DNA of 6,870 bases from Aequorivita sp. (GTDB lineage: Bacteria; Bacteroidota; Bacteroidia; Flavobacteriales; Flavobacteriaceae), in the NCBI GenBank assembly GCA_002733915.1, contig NVXN01000001.1, forward strand, positions 450,204-457,073, written 5' to 3'. The notes under the pieces are model-generated. The model searched no databases, was not told the DNA's origin, and saw only the letters and a list, made by a program, of their open reading frames with translations. A program made the translations under genes and the position numbers. Below, in pieces: positions 5,275 to 6,870 of this stretch. The number at the start of each line of letters is the position of its first letter. Position 1 is the first letter of the stretch.

Positions 5275-6201
5275 ATGAATTCCGAAAAATTACCCGACCT
5301 TCCGTTTGAAAAATGGAACGACACTCGCCTTACGCTGCATATTATATTGCAAATTATTGGCAAGACCCGGCTGGCTTCCACAGCAAGAAAAAACCATTGG
5401 TGGAACATAACGCTATACGTTTCCCCAAAGGGATTCACTACTTCCCCTATTCCTGTAAAAAATGGAGGGGAAAGTGTAGAAATAACGTTTGATATACCCA
5501 AAAGAGCAGTAGTAATTAGCCAAAGTGCGGGGGAAGAAATTGTAATTTCCTTAAAGAAAAACCCCACCATTGCTGATTTTTATGCTGAATACCTGTCAAA
5601 ATTGAAAGGAACCGGATTGCGTTTTGATTTTGTAAAAAAGCCGTTTGATCTGGAGGTTGAAAAACCGTTTAGCCAAATTACCGAATACCATCATTACGAT
5701 TGGGATCACGTAGAAAAGTTTTGGAAAATAATGAAATGGAATAACAGCATTCTCCAGGAATTCAGCGGTAGGTTTTATGGAAAAAGTTGTCCCGCACATA
5801 TTTACTGGCATCATTTGGACTTGGTAGTTACCCGATTTTCCGGAAAGAAATTACCCCCAATGGATGCGTCAGCCAGGATTTTGGAAAAAGATACTTACAG
5901 CCATGAACAAATAAGCTTTGGCTTTTGGGCGGGCGATCCAAACGTTCGGGAACCTATGTATTATTCCTATACCTACCCTTCTCCAAAGGGAATTGACCAG
6001 GAAATTTTACAACCCCAAGGCGCAAAATGGCAGGACAGCAACGGCAGCCCCATGGCCTTGTTAAGCTATGAAACGGTACAAAATTCTAACAACCCCCGAA
6101 AGGCCGTTTTGGATTTTCTGGAAAGTGCCTACCAAGCCGGCGCGAAAAGGGCCCACTGGAACATCGCGGAACTTACCGTACCGGATTTGGATAAACTATA
6201 A
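5275..6201 (+). CDS. DUF5996 family protein
   Basis: A 308-residue soluble protein with no signal peptide or membrane segment. The opening LPDLPFEKWNDTRLTLHIIL (6-25), the Trp-rich HWWNITLYVSPKGFTT (41-56), the His-rich YWHHLDLVVTRFSG (177-190), and especially FGFWAGDPNVREPMYYSYTY (215-234) are features I associate with DUF5996, a family of uncharacterised bacterial proteins of about this length. The C-terminal helix (LDFLESAYQAGAKRAHWNI, 279-297) also fits. The many conserved His, Trp and Asp residues would suit an enzyme or ligand-binding protein, but no catalytic motif is known to me. It starts 3 bases after the DUF4386 stop and is probably translated from the same message. It ends 14 bases from the convergent helicase gene, with a shared hairpin. 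The gene appears intact. Confidence 0.88.
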   Translation: MNSEKLPDLPFEKWNDTRLTLHIILQIIGKTRLASTARKNHWWNITLYVSPKGFTTSPIPVKNGGESVEITFDIPKRAVVISQSAGEEIVISLKKNPTIADFYAEYLSKLKGTGLRFDFVKKPFDLEVEKPFSQITEYHHYDWDHVEKFWKIMKWNNSILQEFSGRFYGKSCPAHIYWHHLDLVVTRFSGKKLPPMDASARILEKDTYSHEQISFGFWAGDPNVREPMYYSYTYPSPKGIDQEILQPQGAKWQDSNGSPMALLSYETVQNSNNPRKAVLDFLESAYQAGAKRAHWNIAELTVPDLDKL

Positions 6202-6206
6202 ATTCA

Positions 6207-6227
6207 GGCAGAAAGTTACCTTCTGCC
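6207..6227. terminator. Hairpin between the convergent DUF5996 and helicase genes
   Basis: GGCAGAA (6207-6213) and TTCTGCC (6221-6227) form a 7-bp stem with a 7-base loop (AGTTACC). It lies after the DUF5996 stop and overlaps the helicase stop codon (6216-6218), so it could act for both genes. No clear T-run follows on either strand, so it may stabilise 3' ends rather than be a full intrinsic terminator. Confidence 0.4.
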
Positions 6228-6870
6228 CCTGCCCCTATTGGAACTGTTATTAGTGCTTTTGGTATGGGTATTCACCTTCGTTCCAGTATTGCGTCCACGG
6301 CTGTGGCGCTGTGCTTTTTGTTGCTTCTTTTCTTCCTCGGCGGCTTTTACGTCGGCCATGGTTTCCGTGGGTTGAAAATTGGGAAGGGTTTTCGGTTGAA
6401 GACGTTCCCCTATCAGTTTTTCAATATCCTTTAAATAGCCAACCTCATCAAGACTTACCAAAGAAAGTGCTTCACCACTGGCTCCAGCTCTTCCGGTACG
6501 GCCTATTCGGTGTACGTAATCTTCAGAAACATTTGGCAATTCAAAATTGATAACGTGCGGCAGTAACGGGATATCCAAACCACGCGCTGCTATATCGGTT
6601 GCCACCAATACCCGAACTTTTCCTTCCTTAAATCCTGAAAGCGCTCTTGTACGCGCCCCCTGACTTTTATTTCCGTGGATTGCCGCGGAAGTTATTCTTG
6701 CCTTTTCAAGTTTTTCACTCAACCGGTTGGCGCCGTGCTTGGTTCGGGTAAAAACCAAAACCTGTTGCCAGTTGCCTTCGGAAATAAGTTTTATTAAGAG
6801 ATCCGTTTTTTGGGCTTTATCAACCCTGTAAACCGTCTGTTCAATTTTTTCCACCGTTGTATTTTCAGGG
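6216..6870 (-). CDS. rhlE: DEAD-box RNA helicase, RhlE type (C-terminal part; 5' end outside window)
   Basis: The frame enters from beyond base 6870 and ends with TAA at 6218-6216. The GTG at 6854 is internal, since ENTTV...[10 protein letters not shown] reads through it. What is seen is the second RecA-like domain and tail of an ATP-dependent RNA helicase. Counting from that GTG, it has [12 protein letters not shown] (30-41), motif [12 protein letters not shown] (85-95) and motif [10 protein letters not shown] (115-122) with its arginine finger. Domain 1 (Walker A, DEAD box) lies outside. From about 165 the tail becomes low-complexity and basic, ending in SSNRGRGRR, as in RhlE-type helicases, where such tails bind RNA. 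These proteins remodel rRNA and mRNA structure in ribosome assembly and cold adaptation. The gene is convergent with DUF5996 and has no evident functional tie to it. The subfamily is less sure than the helicase call. Confidence 0.93.
   Translation of the reverse strand, partial: PENTTVEKIEQTVYRVDKAQKTDLLIKLISEGNWQQVLVFTRTKHGANRLSEKLEKARITSAAIHGNKSQGARTRALSGFKEGKVRVLVATDIAARGLDIPLLPHVINFELPNVSEDYVHRIGRTGRAGASGEALSLVSLDEVGYLKDIEKLIGERLQPKTLPNFQPTETMADVKAAEEEKKQQKAQRHSRGRNTGTKVNTHTKSTNNSSNRGRGRR

Overview
The window looks like chromosome from a member of the Bacteroidota, most probably Flavobacteriaceae. This rests on protein character (a thioredoxin-type arsenate reductase next to ACR3; DUF6266, DUF4386, DUF5996 and RhlE-type proteins), on starts in A/T-rich leaders without strong Shine-Dalgarno sequences, and on candidate promoters of the Bacteroidota type (TTG, a spacer of about 20, then TAnnTTTG). 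Family names come from recognition of the translated sequence; no search was run.

Layout, left to right. (1) 1-1285, + strand: the end of an arsenic-resistance operon, with the C-terminal part of an ArsC/LMW-phosphatase-type arsenate reductase followed after one base by a complete ACR3 arsenite exporter. Arsenate is reduced in the cytoplasm and the arsenite is pumped out. (2) 1415-2047, - strand: a DUF6266 protein of unknown function. (3) 2048-2564: gene-poor, with a six-copy 14-bp tandem repeat, TAnnTTTG promoter boxes, a hairpin and an imperfect inverted repeat that ends 28 bases before the next start. (4) 2565-4099, + strand: an A/T-rich island holding an unrecognised 446-residue protein and, 8 bases later, the first ~49 codons of what looks like a DUF6236 gene. 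That gene is cut off exactly where a C-run and a perfect 10-bp REP-like hairpin begin. (5) 4100-4626: gene-poor, with a hairpin plus T-run, an 11-bp-period array of about 11 units, and a good leftward promoter reading into the array. (6) 4627-6201, + strand: a DUF4386 membrane protein and a DUF5996 protein 3 bases apart, probably one operon. (7) 6216-6870, - strand: the C-terminal half of an RhlE-type DEAD-box RNA helicase, convergent on DUF5996 with a shared hairpin between them.

The two ends read as ordinary core or resistance genes. The middle (about 2300-4560) is the accessory part. Its composition, cassette-like start, broken second gene and bordering repeats suggest a horizontally acquired two-gene module that later decayed. 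It is the best candidate here for an undescribed system, but its function cannot be read from the sequence.
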